Shown here one piece after another: positions 9,009 through 17,023 of a DNA stretch of 46,946 nt. Made by a program: the position numbers and the translations under genes. The number at the start of each line of letters is the position of its first letter. The stretch's first letter is position 1. Origin of the DNA: a bacterium (GTDB lineage: Bacteria; Bacillota; Clostridia; Christensenellales; Aristaeellaceae). The stretch lies in contig JAQXJZ010000135.1 in NCBI GenBank assembly GCA_029009515.1, positions 1 through 46,946 on the forward strand. Direction: 5' to 3'. Below the pieces are notes generated by a model. It did not search any database. It was not told the DNA's origin and saw nothing but the letters and a program-made list of their open reading frames with translations.

Positions 9009-10643
9009 ATGGCATATCAGGCCCTTTATCGCAAGTGGAGACCGCAGACCTTTGAGCAGGTGCTGGGGCAGACCGCCACGGTCAAAACCCTGCGCCGTCA
9101 GATTGAGGCGGGGCGCATTGCGCACGCGTATTTGTTCTGCGGCTGCCGCGGCACCGGCAAAACCACCATGGCCAAGCTCATGAGCCGCGCCATCAACTGC
9201 ATGAACCCGAGTCAGGGCGATCCCTGCGGCGAGTGCGAGGCCTGCCGCGCCATCATGAACGAAACCACCATGGATGTCCTGGAGATGGACGCTGCCAGCA
9301 ACAGCCGTGTGGAGGACGTGCGCGAGCTGCTTGAGCAGGTGCGCTATCCCGCGCAGATTGGCCGCTACAAGGTGTACATCATCGACGAAGTGCACATGCT
9401 GTCCAACTCGGCCTGCAACGCGCTCCTGAAAACGCTGGAGGAGCCGCCCGCTCACGTGGTGTTCATCCTGGCCACCACCGAGCCGCAGAAGCTGCCCGCC
9501 ACCATTCTCTCCCGCGTGCAGCGCTACGACTTTGGCCGCATTCCCTCCAGCCTGATGGTGGAGCGCATGCGCGAGGCGCTGGCGGATATGAACATCGAGG
9601 CCGAGGACGAGGCGCTGCGCATGGTGGCGCGCGCGGCCGAAGGCGCCATGCGCGATGCGTTCAGCATTTTGGACATGTGCGTGGCGGGCGCGGAGGACGG
9701 CAGAATCACCGCCGCGCAGACCCGCGACATGCTGGGCTCCAGCGACCGCGAATTCCTGTTTGATTTCTTCCGCCTGCTGGCTGTGCGCGATGAGTGCGGC
9801 GTGATGCGCAAGATTGACGATCTCATGCGCTCCGGCCGCGAGCCGCAGGTGTTCCTGCGCGAGCTCAGCGCTCACAGCCGCTGCCTGCTGACGGTGAAGG
9901 CCGTCGCGCAGGATGCAGCCTCCATCCTCGACGTAACCGAGGAGGACGAGGCCCGCTACCGCGAACAGGCGGAGCAGTTTTCGCAGATGAGGCTTCTGCG
10001 GATGCTGGATCTGTTCATGAAGGCGGAAGGCGACCTGCGCTTTGCCTCCACCCCGCGCATCGGGCTGGAAAGCGCCGCGCTGCATGCCTGCGAGCAGAAC
10101 ACCAGCGAGGATGCATCCGCCCTCCTCGAGCGCATCGGCGAGCTGGAAGCCAAGCTCAAGGTCATGGAAAACGACCTGGCCAGCGGCAAGCTGGCCGTGG
10201 TGCAGCAGGTGGAGGCGGCTCCCAAGGCTGCCAAGACCGAAGCCAAGCCCGCCGCGCCTGCCAAGCCCGTCATTCCGGCGGCTCCCAAGGACGAGCAGGG
10301 CGTGTGGAACGCGCTTCTGGACAACCTGAAGAAGAACGATCCGCCGACATTCGCCATCCTCAAGAAGGAGCGGTTCATCGGCGCAAAGGGCAATGTGTAT
10401 CAGTTGCTGATCCCATTCAATAAAAAGGAATTCAGCTATGCGCGCCTCAGCAAGCAGCAGCACAAGGAGCGAATCGGCGCGCTTTTGAGCGAGATCGCCG
10501 GAAAACCGACCCTGTTTGAGCCGATTCTCGAGCCCGACGTGGGCGACAAGGGCATGGACGCGGTGCGCGCAGACGCGCAGCAGAGCCTGATTGAGGCCTT
10601 TGGCCGCGAGACGGTGCAGATTGACGAAGGGAAGAAAGCATGA
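9009..10643 (+). CDS. dnaX: DNA polymerase III subunits gamma/tau
   Basis: This is the clamp-loader AAA+ ATPase. Visible are the N-terminal YRKWRPQTFEQVLGQ, Walker A GCRGTGKTT (about residues 45-53), a zinc module with four Cys (about 63-80), Walker B IIDEVHML and sensor 1 motif LATTEP. Residues of about 385-435 are an Ala/Lys/Pro-rich linker, and a C-terminal domain of about 100 residues follows, so a full tau form is present. The ATG at 9009 has GGAAGGTGG upstream and gives 544 residues. The stop overlaps the rsmA start (ATGA). The common partners ebfC and recR are not next to it. Confidence 0.95.
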   Translation: MAYQALYRKWRPQTFEQVLGQTATVKTLRRQIEAGRIAHAYLFCGCRGTGKTTMAKLMSRAINCMNPSQGDPCGECEACRAIMNETTMDVLEMDAASNSRVEDVRELLEQVRYPAQIGRYKVYIIDEVHMLSNSACNALLKTLEEPPAHVVFILATTEPQKLPATILSRVQRYDFGRIPSSLMVERMREALADMNIEAEDEALRMVARAAEGAMRDAFSILDMCVAGAEDGRITAAQTRDMLGSSDREFLFDFFRLLAVRDECGVMRKIDDLMRSGREPQVFLRELSAHSRCLLTVKAVAQDAASILDVTEEDEARYREQAEQFSQMRLLRMLDLFMKAEGDLRFASTPRIGLESAALHACEQNTSEDASALLERIGELEAKLKVMENDLASGKLAVVQQVEAAPKAAKTEAKPAAPAKPVIPAAPKDEQGVWNALLDNLKKNDPPTFAILKKERFIGAKGNVYQLLIPFNKKEFSYARLSKQQHKERIGALLSEIAGKPTLFEPILEPDVGDKGMDAVRADAQQSLIEAFGRETVQIDEGKKA

Positions 10644-11476
10644 AAAAATCATTTGCAAATGCCCGCCGCAGGGAAGAGGGCGGCGTGCATTACAAGCACG
10701 ACCTTGGCCAGCATTTCCTCTACGATGAGGAGCTGCTGCGCTCGCTGGTGGCCGCCACCGGTGTTGACAAGACAGACCGCGTGCTGGAGATTGGCCCCGG
10801 CGCGGGCACGCTGACCAAGTGCCTGTGCGAGGCTGCCGGTCAGGTGATTGCCGTGGAGGTCGATCACGATGTGATTCCCTTCCTGCGTATGCGCACCGAG
10901 GGCATGGACAACCTGACCATCGTGGAAGGCGACGTGCGCAAGATCGACCTGCGCAGCGTTTGCGAGCCGCTGGGTGAGGGGTTCTGCGTGATTGCCAACA
11001 TTCCGTACAACATCACCACGCCCATCTTTGAAATGCTATGGGAAAGCGGCCTGCCCATCAAGCAGATTTCCGTCATGATTCAGAAGGAAGTGGCGGACAA
11101 GCTGATGGCCGCGCCGTCCACCGACGCCTACGGCATCCTGAGCGTGCACTGCCAGCTCAAGTGCGTGCCCACGCTGGTGGAGATTGTGCCGGCGGAGTGC
11201 TTCACGCCGCCGCCCAAGGTGGACAGCGCCTTTGTGCGCCTGGACATGCGCACCGAGCCCATCCTGCCCATCAAGGACGAAAAGCTGCTCATGCGCATGG
11301 TGAAGGCGGGCTTCGGCATGCGTCGTAAAACCCTCACCAATGCCCTGAAAGGCACGGTGGATACCGATGTGCTGCGCGCAGCGCTGGACGAGCTGGGCAT
11401 TTCGCAGAGCATCCGCGGCGAGGCGCTTTCGCCCGAAGCATGGATTCGCCTGTCAAACGCGTGCGCTTCGGCGTAA
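10640..11476 (+). CDS. rsmA: 16S rRNA (adenine(1518)-N(6)/adenine(1519)-N(6))-dimethyltransferase
   Basis: RsmA (KsgA) dimethylates two adjacent adenines in the 3' hairpin of 16S rRNA late in 30S assembly. Motifs seen: LGQHFLYD, SAM-binding EIGPGAGTLT (about residue 50), acidic VEVD, and the catalytic NIPYNITTPI. The C-terminal domain continues to residue 278, normal length. It is coupled to dnaX by a 4-base overlap. Its last 24 bases overlap the 3' end of the convergent membrane-protein gene. Confidence 0.95.
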   Translation: MKKSFANARRREEGGVHYKHDLGQHFLYDEELLRSLVAATGVDKTDRVLEIGPGAGTLTKCLCEAAGQVIAVEVDHDVIPFLRMRTEGMDNLTIVEGDVRKIDLRSVCEPLGEGFCVIANIPYNITTPIFEMLWESGLPIKQISVMIQKEVADKLMAAPSTDAYGILSVHCQLKCVPTLVEIVPAECFTPPPKVDSAFVRLDMRTEPILPIKDEKLLMRMVKAGFGMRRKTLTNALKGTVDTDVLRAALDELGISQSIRGEALSPEAWIRLSNACASA

Positions 11477-12292
11477 GAAGAGCGGATACGCCTTGCAGCC
11501 GGCATACAGCGCAAAGCAGGCAAGGGCGGGCAGGGGATACACCCGAAACCCTGTCATCAGCGCCAGTGCGCTCATTCCCATGCCATACCAGAAATACCTG
11601 CGGGCGCGCGATGCGTCCAGCATCACGGCCAGCCACTCCTGTGCGCTGCGCCGTGTTTTTTGATGCTGCGCAAGGCGGCGCAGGTCCTCATCCGTTGCCG
11701 GATGGCACAGCCCGGCCAGGTCGATCATCTCCTCGCGCTTGATCAGTAAAACCGGCGGATCAACCCCGGCCGCATAGGCTGCAGCCTCCTTGCTGGCCTG
11801 TGCGGTGAGGCACAGCAGGCAGCGATCCAGCCGGTGCGCCTTCACCATGCGCACCGCCTCCACCACCTGCTGCGCCGTTACAGGCTGGCTGTGGTGCTGG
11901 GCAATCAGCCGCACCAGCACCTTTTCGCCCTTGTATTCGCCCTCCACGCCCCAGTCCATGGCGCGCAGCATCACCACCGGGTATTTGGGCGCAATCCACA
12001 GAGCGGCCTGAAATGCCGCGTGACGCGCGTTTTCGGTCAGCAGCTTTTCCAGCGCCAGCTCGCCGCCGATCATCCGCCGCATCTGCTTTTCGCGCTTGAG
12101 CGTGCTCTGCTTGCCGTACTGCCGCGCCAGCAGCCAGATCAGCCCGCCCAGCGCCATGCCTGCGCACAGCGCGGGCAGGCTCACGCCCCACAGCCACACA
12201 AACCAGCCAACGCCCAGCCCGCAGGTGACAAGCACGCGCAGGATGCGGTCGCTGAGCTGCGCCATCAGGGTTTTGGGATGGTATTTCTGCAT
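11453..12292 (-). CDS. Membrane protein with Mrr-like (restriction-endonuclease-fold) domain
   Basis: A 279-residue protein. Two hydrophobic segments lie at about residues 17-57 and a further hydrophobic stretch is near the C-terminus (about 235-265). Between them, a region of about residues 100-190 reads like an Mrr_cat/PD-(D/E)xK fold: the order of WGVEGEYKGEKVLVR, a strand with QHH, PVTAQQVVEAVRM, and LCLTAQASKEAAAYA matches the core of that fold. The usual catalytic (Q/E)xK looks replaced by QHH, so nuclease activity is doubtful. The ATG at 12292 has GGAGGTGA upstream. It is convergent with rsmA, overlapping by 24 bases. Function unknown. Confidence 0.7.
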   Translation of the reverse strand: MQKYHPKTLMAQLSDRILRVLVTCGLGVGWFVWLWGVSLPALCAGMALGGLIWLLARQYGKQSTLKREKQMRRMIGGELALEKLLTENARHAAFQAALWIAPKYPVVMLRAMDWGVEGEYKGEKVLVRLIAQHHSQPVTAQQVVEAVRMVKAHRLDRCLLCLTAQASKEAAAYAAGVDPPVLLIKREEMIDLAGLCHPATDEDLRRLAQHQKTRRSAQEWLAVMLDASRARRYFWYGMGMSALALMTGFRVYPLPALACFALYAGCKAYPLFLRRSARV

Positions 12293-12338
12293 GAAAAATC
12301 ACCTCCGGGAAAGTATTCCCCTTTTGACGGTTTTCTTG

Positions 12339-12344
12339 TATAAT
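12339..12344 (+). promoter_or_regulatory. Candidate -10 element of nadD-yqeK
   Basis: A perfect TATAAT lies 44 bases before the GTG start of nadD-yqeK. No good -35 exists at 16-18 bases; a TTGACG lies only 9 bases upstream. The promoter may be weak or activator-dependent. Confidence 0.4.
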
Positions 12345-12387
12345 GACGTATAAGGGGGATTGTCCCTTTCTGGAAGGAGGAACCATC

Positions 12388-13575
12388 GTGCCAAAGGAGC
12401 GCATCGGCATCATGGGCGGCAGCTTTAATCCCATCCATGAGCGCCATTTGGAAATGGCTGTAGGCGCGAGGCGAGAACAAAAGCTGGAGCGCATCATCTT
12501 TCTGCCCACGGGCAACCCGCCGCATAAGCGCAGCGGGCTGGAAGATGCGGAGGACCGCTTTGAAATGACCCGTCTGGCCGTGTTTGGCATGCCCGGCTTC
12601 ACCGCATCGCGCATGGAGGTGGACCGCGAGGGCGTGATCTACACGGTGGATACGCTTGGCAAGCTGCAAAAACAGATGCCGGATACGGCGTTTGACTATA
12701 TCATCGGCGAGGATACGCTGATGGATCTGCCCAACTGGCGCAAGCCCGACAAGGTGTTTGGCCTGTGCCGCTTTCTGGTGGTGTGCCGCACGTCCGAGGA
12801 CATCAGCCAGCTTCCCATCGTGAAGGAGCTGGAAGCGCGCGGCGCGACCTTTGCCTTCCTCAGCCTGCCGCCCAGCCCCGGTTCGTCCACCGCAGTGCGC
12901 GAAAAGCTGGAGCGCGGCGAGGAGCCGGACGAGCTGCCGCCGCAGGTGATGGAGTACATCCGCCTGATGGGCCTCTACGGCCAGAAGGCCAGCCCGGCGG
13001 GCGCAAAGGCGTTTTATCCCAGGCTGCGCCGCGCGCTCAGCGACAAGCGCCTGGTGCACTCGCTGCTGGTGGCGCATACCGCGCGCGGACTGGCCCGCAA
13101 ACACGGGCTGGACGAGGATCAGGCCGCGATGGCCGGTTTCCTGCACGACTGCGCCAAGTGCCTGCCTCTTGCGCAGATGCAGCAGATTGCGCGCGACAAC
13201 CGCCTGCTTCTGGACAAGGAAACCCTGCAGAGCGGAAACCTGCTGCACGGCCCGGTGGGCGCCGTCATTGCAGAGAAGGAATACGGCGTGACGGACCCCA
13301 ACATTCTCTCCTCCATCCGCTGCCACACCACCGGCAAGGTGGGCATGCTGCCCTTGGACATGATCGTGTATCTGTCTGATAAGATCGAGCCTTCCCGCCG
13401 AAGCTATCCGGTGCTGGAGGAGGTGCGCAGGCTGGCGCAGGTGAATCTGGGCGCGGCCATGCTGCACTCGCTGGAGTCGACGCTGGAATACGTGCGCAGC
13501 CAGAACACCACGCCCCATCCGCTCACCCAGCAGGTGGCGGACTGGCTGAAGCGAATTGTCAAAACCGAAAAATAA
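12388..13575 (+). CDS. nadD: Fused nicotinate-nucleotide adenylyltransferase / YqeK-type HD hydrolase
   Basis: A 395-residue fusion of two enzymes that are separate neighbours in Bacillus. Residues 1-200 are NadD, which makes deamido-NAD from nicotinate mononucleotide and ATP: GGSFNPIH at 10-17, His20, FLPTGNPPHK, IIGEDTLMDLPNW and GSSTAVRE are present. The HxGH motif reads HERH, so the Gly is replaced by Arg. Residues 210-395 are an HD domain like YqeK, a symmetrical Ap4A hydrolase family: His224, His253-Asp254, His313 and Asp331 are the expected ligands. The start is GTG at 12388, 7 bases after GGAAGGAGG. rsfS follows at 19 bases, as in Bacillus yqeJKL. Confidence 0.92.
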   Translation: MPKERIGIMGGSFNPIHERHLEMAVGARREQKLERIIFLPTGNPPHKRSGLEDAEDRFEMTRLAVFGMPGFTASRMEVDREGVIYTVDTLGKLQKQMPDTAFDYIIGEDTLMDLPNWRKPDKVFGLCRFLVVCRTSEDISQLPIVKELEARGATFAFLSLPPSPGSSTAVREKLERGEEPDELPPQVMEYIRLMGLYGQKASPAGAKAFYPRLRRALSDKRLVHSLLVAHTARGLARKHGLDEDQAAMAGFLHDCAKCLPLAQMQQIARDNRLLLDKETLQSGNLLHGPVGAVIAEKEYGVTDPNILSSIRCHTTGKVGMLPLDMIVYLSDKIEPSRRSYPVLEEVRRLAQVNLGAAMLHSLESTLEYVRSQNTTPHPLTQQVADWLKRIVKTEK

Positions 13576-13594
13576 ACATAAAGGAGCCTGAAAC

Positions 13595-13954
13595 ATGAGC
13601 GAAATGGTCACCAAAATTGCCAATATTCTCTACGAAAAGAAGGCCCAGAACATCGTTGCCCTCAACGTGAAGGATCTGACTGTCATCACCGACTGCATGC
13701 TCATCGCCACTGGCCGCAGCACCATTCAGGTGCGCACCCTGGCCGACGAGGTGGAGGAGCGCATGACCGAGGCCGGCATCGATCCCATCCGCAAGGAAGG
13801 CATGCAGGAAGGCCGCTGGGTGGTGCTGGACTACGGCGAGGTGCTGGTGCACCTGTTCCACCAGGAGGAGCGCGATTTCTACCGTCTGGACAAGCTGTGG
13901 GAGATGGGCGAAAACCGCATCATCCTGCCCTTTGAAAACACCGACGAGGATTGA
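13595..13954 (+). CDS. rsfS: Ribosome silencing factor RsfS
   Basis: RsfS binds ribosomal protein L14 and blocks joining of the 30S and 50S subunits in slow growth. The 119 residues have the family's core: DLTVITDCMLIATGRST, then EGRWVVLDYGEVLVHLF and a C-terminal YRLDKLWE. The ATG at 13595 follows AAAGGAG. It stands directly after nadD-yqeK, the conserved Firmicute gene order. Confidence 0.95.
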   Translation: MSEMVTKIANILYEKKAQNIVALNVKDLTVITDCMLIATGRSTIQVRTLADEVEERMTEAGIDPIRKEGMQEGRWVVLDYGEVLVHLFHQEERDFYRLDKLWEMGENRIILPFENTDED

Positions 13955-13983
13955 TTTTTCGTCATCTTTCGGATAGCCTTCAG

Positions 13984-14021
13984 CCGCTGTTCATCCGCTG
14001 TTCACTTGTGCCGGATATGCT
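13984..14021 (+). promoter_or_regulatory. PhoB/OmpR-type direct repeat with -10, ahead of the PDZ-two-component operon
   Basis: The 10-mer CCGCTGTTCA occurs at 13984-13993 and again at 13995-14004, an 11-base period as used by OmpR/PhoB regulators. TATGCT (14016-14021) lies 11 bases after the second copy, and no proper -35 is present, as expected for an activator-dependent promoter. The first gene behind it starts at 14056. That the response regulator at 14497 binds here is inference. Confidence 0.5.
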
Positions 14022-14055
14022 TTTGAGCGTAATCGGTGCAAAGGAGGCGATGAAC

Positions 14056-14481
14056 ATGCAGACCGGACGCGTCCGGATCAAAAAGGCGGCGGCTGCCGTG
14101 CTTTTGGCGTGCATTCTTCTCGCCGTGCTTCTTCTGGCCGAGCTGCGTCGGGAAGCGCCTGATAATCCGGAAATCACCAGCCCGTTCGGCATGGTGCTCA
14201 TCAACATCACCGATCAGAATGTGGCGGCATCGTACCATGTGGACGAGCTGGGCGTGTACGTGCTGGCGGTGGATGAAAACAGCCAGGCTTACTGCGCAGG
14301 CGTGCGCTCCGGCGACCGCATTGTCAGCATAAACGGCACTCCCATTCATTCCACCGGCGATCTGGAGGCTGTGCAGCGGCTTTTTCCGCCTGCATCCATG
14401 GTCAGGATGGACTTCCGTCCGCAGGCGCAGGATCAGCTGTTCACCGCCAGCCTTTTGTGGAGCGGTGACGCGGGCCGGTAA
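14056..14481 (+). CDS. Single-pass membrane protein with PDZ domain
   Basis: A 141-residue protein. A basic N-terminus (RVRIKK) is followed by one membrane helix (about residues 14-32), so the rest should face outside. Residues of about 55-140 form a PDZ domain with the signature AGVRSGDRIVSINGTPI. No protease domain is present. The ATG at 14056 is 8 bases from AAAGGAGG; an ATG at 14050 is too close to it. It precedes a response regulator and a histidine kinase by 15 bases, so it may modulate signalling or proteolysis of the sensor. That role is inferred from context only. Confidence 0.75.
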   Translation: MQTGRVRIKKAAAAVLLACILLAVLLLAELRREAPDNPEITSPFGMVLINITDQNVAASYHVDELGVYVLAVDENSQAYCAGVRSGDRIVSINGTPIHSTGDLEAVQRLFPPASMVRMDFRPQAQDQLFTASLLWSGDAGR

Positions 14482-14496
14482 AGAAAGGCAGGAACC

Positions 14497-15177
14497 ATGA
14501 AACTTCTCATTGTGGATGACGAGGAAAAAATCCGCAAGCTGATTGCCAAGTATGCCGTTTTTGAAGGCTACGAGGTGGAAGAGGCGGATAACGGCATGCA
14601 GGCGGTGGAAATGTTCCGCCAGAAACCCTGCGATCTGATCATTCTGGATATCATGATGCCCGAGCTGGACGGCTTTTCCGCCGCGCGGGAAATACGCAAA
14701 GCCAGTCAGGTGCCCATCATCTTCCTTTCCGCGCGCGGCGAGGAATACGACAAGATTCACGGCTTTGAACTGGGCGTGGACGACTACGTGGTCAAGCCCT
14801 TCTCGCCGCGCGAGCTGATGATGCGCGTGGGCGCTGTGCTCAAGCGCAGCCTTGGCGCAGCCGACCAGAACGCCGTGCATGACCGTGTGCAGTTGGGCGA
14901 CATGGTGGTGGATTTCACCGCCCGTCAGGTCAGCATCGGCGGGGTGGAGCTGGAGCTTTCGCCCAAGGAATACGAGCTGCTGTTTTTCATGGTGCGCAAC
15001 CGCGGCATCGCCCTTACCCGCGACCGGCTGATCAGCGAGGTGTGGGGCTACGATTTCTTCGGCGATGACCGCACGCTGGACACGCACATCAAATTACTAA
15101 GGAAGCAGCTGGGGGATTATGCCCGCTATATCACCACGCTGCGAGGGGTGGGATACCGTTTTGAAAAAGATGCTTGA
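14497..15177 (+). CDS. OmpR/PhoB-family response regulator
   Basis: A 226-residue DNA-binding regulator. The receiver domain (1-120) has the acidic pair Asp7-Asp8, phosphorylation site Asp51 in LIILDIMMP, Ser/Thr at FLSARG and Lys in VVKPFSP. The winged-helix domain (about 130-226) ends with TLRGVGYRF. It overlaps the partner kinase gene by about 8 bases, so the two form a coupled two-component system. A PhoB-like direct repeat lies ahead of the operon, a plausible target for self-regulation. The stimulus is unknown. Confidence 0.93.
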   Translation: MKLLIVDDEEKIRKLIAKYAVFEGYEVEEADNGMQAVEMFRQKPCDLIILDIMMPELDGFSAAREIRKASQVPIIFLSARGEEYDKIHGFELGVDDYVVKPFSPRELMMRVGAVLKRSLGAADQNAVHDRVQLGDMVVDFTARQVSIGGVELELSPKEYELLFFMVRNRGIALTRDRLISEVWGYDFFGDDRTLDTHIKLLRKQLGDYARYITTLRGVGYRFEKDA

Positions 15178-16684
15178 ACATCTGCAAACCAAACGTCCTC
15201 TTTTCCGGGGGCGTTTTTTGCGGCGCGACAAAAAAACAGGCATACGCAACGGCCTGTTCATCGCTTTTCTGCTGTTTACCGGCATGCTGCTGGCGCTCCT
15301 GTGGCTGTTTGAAATCGTCTTTCTGGATGAATTTTACAACTGGCAGACCCTTCACAGCCTGCGCGAATCATCTGACAGCCTCGTGCGCAACATCGACAAC
15401 GTCAACCTGCAGGTGCTGGCCGACCGCATTGCCGAGCAGCGCCACGTCTGCGTGCTGATTACCGACGAGAACATGGACAAGGTGCTGGAGGCTGAGGGCT
15501 GGAATGGGTGCATCATCCATCACATGAGCACCAACGACCTCAAGCGTCACACCACAGCCTTTGAAGAGGACGATGAGATGGTGGTGTCGGAGTTCCCGCT
15601 GATGGGCTTCCGCAACCGCCGCTACGACGCGCGCAAGTTCAAGGGCCGCGTGCCGCCCAGCGATACCGGCGAGGGCCGCGCCATGATTACCGTGGAGCGC
15701 GTTGCCACCAGCGACGGACGCACGCTGTACGTGTTCCTCAACACGCTCATCACGCCCGTGGATGCCACCGTGCAGACCATCCGAAATGAACTGTATTTTA
15801 TTTCCATTCTTCTGGTGGTGCTGTCGTTCCTCATGTCGCTGTTCATGTCGCGGCGCATTACCCGTCCGCTGGTAGAAACCACGGCCAATGCCGCTGCGCT
15901 CAGCCGGGCGCAGTATCAGCCGGTGAGCGATCCGCGCTATACCGAAATTGAAAAGCTCAACCAGCAGCTGGTGCAGGCGGCGCACGACCTGCGCAGGGTG
16001 GAGGAGATGCAGAACGAGCTGATTGCCAACATCAGCCACGACCTGCGCACGCCGCTGACGCTGATTGAGGGCTATGCCGAGGTCATGCGCGATCTGCCGG
16101 ATGAAAACAACGCCGAGAACATGCAGGTCATCATTGACGAAACCAGGCGGCTCACCACGCTGGTCAACTCCGTCCTGGAGCTCAACACCGCGCGCAGCGG
16201 GCTGGATGCGCCCCGCCTTGGCACGGTGAACCTCACCGCCTGCATCCGCGATATTCTTTGCCGCTATGCCAAGCTGACCGAGCAGGAGGGCTACCAGATC
16301 CGCTTTGAACCGTCCGCAGACGTGTGCGTGGAGGCCGATGAGGTGAAGCTGCAGCAGGTGATTTACAACCTCATCAACAACGCCATCACCTACACCGGCG
16401 AGGACAAAACCGTCTGGGTGCGCCAGCTCAGGCGCGGCGAGAAGGTGCGCATCGAGATTGCCGACAGCGGCGAGGGCATCGCCCCGGAGGAGCTGCCGCA
16501 CATCTGGGAGCGCTACTACCGCGGTCACAAGCCGCACAAGCGCGCTGCAGTGGGCAGCGGCCTGGGGCTGAGCATCGTAAAGAGCATTCTGGACGCGCAC
16601 GATTTGCCCTTCGGCGCTGAAAGCACCGTGGGCGAGGGCACTACCTTCTGGTTTGAACTGCCCGTGACAGACGAAAATGCATAA
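15170..16684 (+). CDS. Sensor histidine kinase of the upstream two-component system
   Basis: A 504-residue membrane kinase. A first membrane helix (about 28-50), an outside sensor region of about 160 residues, a second helix (about 208-228), HAMP linker, HisKA with phospho-acceptor His290 in NISHDLRTPL, and HATPase_c with N box NLINNAITYT, DSGEGI and GSGLGLSI follow in order. The start is uncertain: ATG at 15170 or TTG at 15161, both overlapping or touching the end of the response regulator gene. A terminator follows the stop. Confidence 0.92.
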   Translation: MLEHLQTKRPLFRGRFLRRDKKTGIRNGLFIAFLLFTGMLLALLWLFEIVFLDEFYNWQTLHSLRESSDSLVRNIDNVNLQVLADRIAEQRHVCVLITDENMDKVLEAEGWNGCIIHHMSTNDLKRHTTAFEEDDEMVVSEFPLMGFRNRRYDARKFKGRVPPSDTGEGRAMITVERVATSDGRTLYVFLNTLITPVDATVQTIRNELYFISILLVVLSFLMSLFMSRRITRPLVETTANAAALSRAQYQPVSDPRYTEIEKLNQQLVQAAHDLRRVEEMQNELIANISHDLRTPLTLIEGYAEVMRDLPDENNAENMQVIIDETRRLTTLVNSVLELNTARSGLDAPRLGTVNLTACIRDILCRYAKLTEQEGYQIRFEPSADVCVEADEVKLQQVIYNLINNAITYTGEDKTVWVRQLRRGEKVRIEIADSGEGIAPEELPHIWERYYRGHKPHKRAAVGSGLGLSIVKSILDAHDLPFGAESTVGEGTTFWFELPVTDENA

Positions 16685-16689
16685 AACAA

Positions 16690-16719
16690 GCGGCGCTCCG
16701 TAAACCGGAACGCCGCTTT
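16690..16719 (+). terminator. Bidirectional terminator between the kinase gene and the 39-residue gene
   Basis: Arms 16690-16700 and 16706-16716 pair over 11 positions with one mismatch around a 5-nt loop. A short T run (TTTG) follows on the plus strand and TTGTTTTAT on the minus strand. It can serve both convergent genes. Confidence 0.7.
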
Positions 16720-16728
16720 GCATATGTG

Positions 16729-16848
16729 TTACCAGTGCCACACTGCCGCCATCACGACGCTCAGAAGCATCAGCACGGCCAGCGCAAGGCTGATGATGCG
16801 CACCCAGGTGTTCTTGCGGTCCCTGTGGCGCTTGTTTTGGCTGCTCAT
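16729..16848 (-). CDS. Small single-helix membrane protein (39 residues)
   Basis: A basic N-terminal half (KRHRDRK) is followed by one membrane helix of about 20 residues and a short end WHW. The ATG at 16848 has GAGGTGAGC upstream, whereas the longer open frame to 16980 lacks one. The shape recalls the very short DUF4044-like proteins of Firmicutes, but no family is claimed. It is convergent with the histidine kinase gene and shares its terminator. Confidence 0.6.
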   Translation of the reverse strand: MSSQNKRHRDRKNTWVRIISLALAVLMLLSVVMAAVWHW

Positions 16849-16965
16849 TATGCTCACCTCGGATGATTTGATGGGTGTTGAAAAGTATATCACAAACCCT
16901 TGTTTCGCACAATTGCTGTTTACCGATTGTTTACACAACCGGCGCATTTTGACGCGCGCCGTTGC

Positions 16966-16994
16966 TTGCAAGTTATGCATGAAAGGAGTATAAT
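16966..16994 (+). promoter_or_regulatory. SigA-type promoter of the DUF951 gene and lepB
   Basis: TTGCAA (16966-16971), 17-base spacer, perfect TATAAT (16989-16994). The predicted start of transcription at about 17001 makes the ATG at 17003 unusable for a normal ribosome site and supports the ATG at 17024. Confidence 0.8.
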
Positions 16995-17023
16995 ATCAAG
17001 GTATGTCGGAGGTGTGCAAAACT

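Noticed and set aside
9009-10643. Programmed frameshift producing a short gamma form of DnaX
   Set aside because: No slippery A-run with a following hairpin was seen near the end of the ATPase core.
12323-12329. TTGACG as the -35 of nadD-yqeK
   Set aside because: It is only 9 bases from TATAAT, too close for a sigma-70 promoter.
17003-17023. Earlier ATG for the DUF951 gene at 17003
   Set aside because: It would lie at the predicted transcription start with no ribosome site, and the extra seven residues are not like the family.
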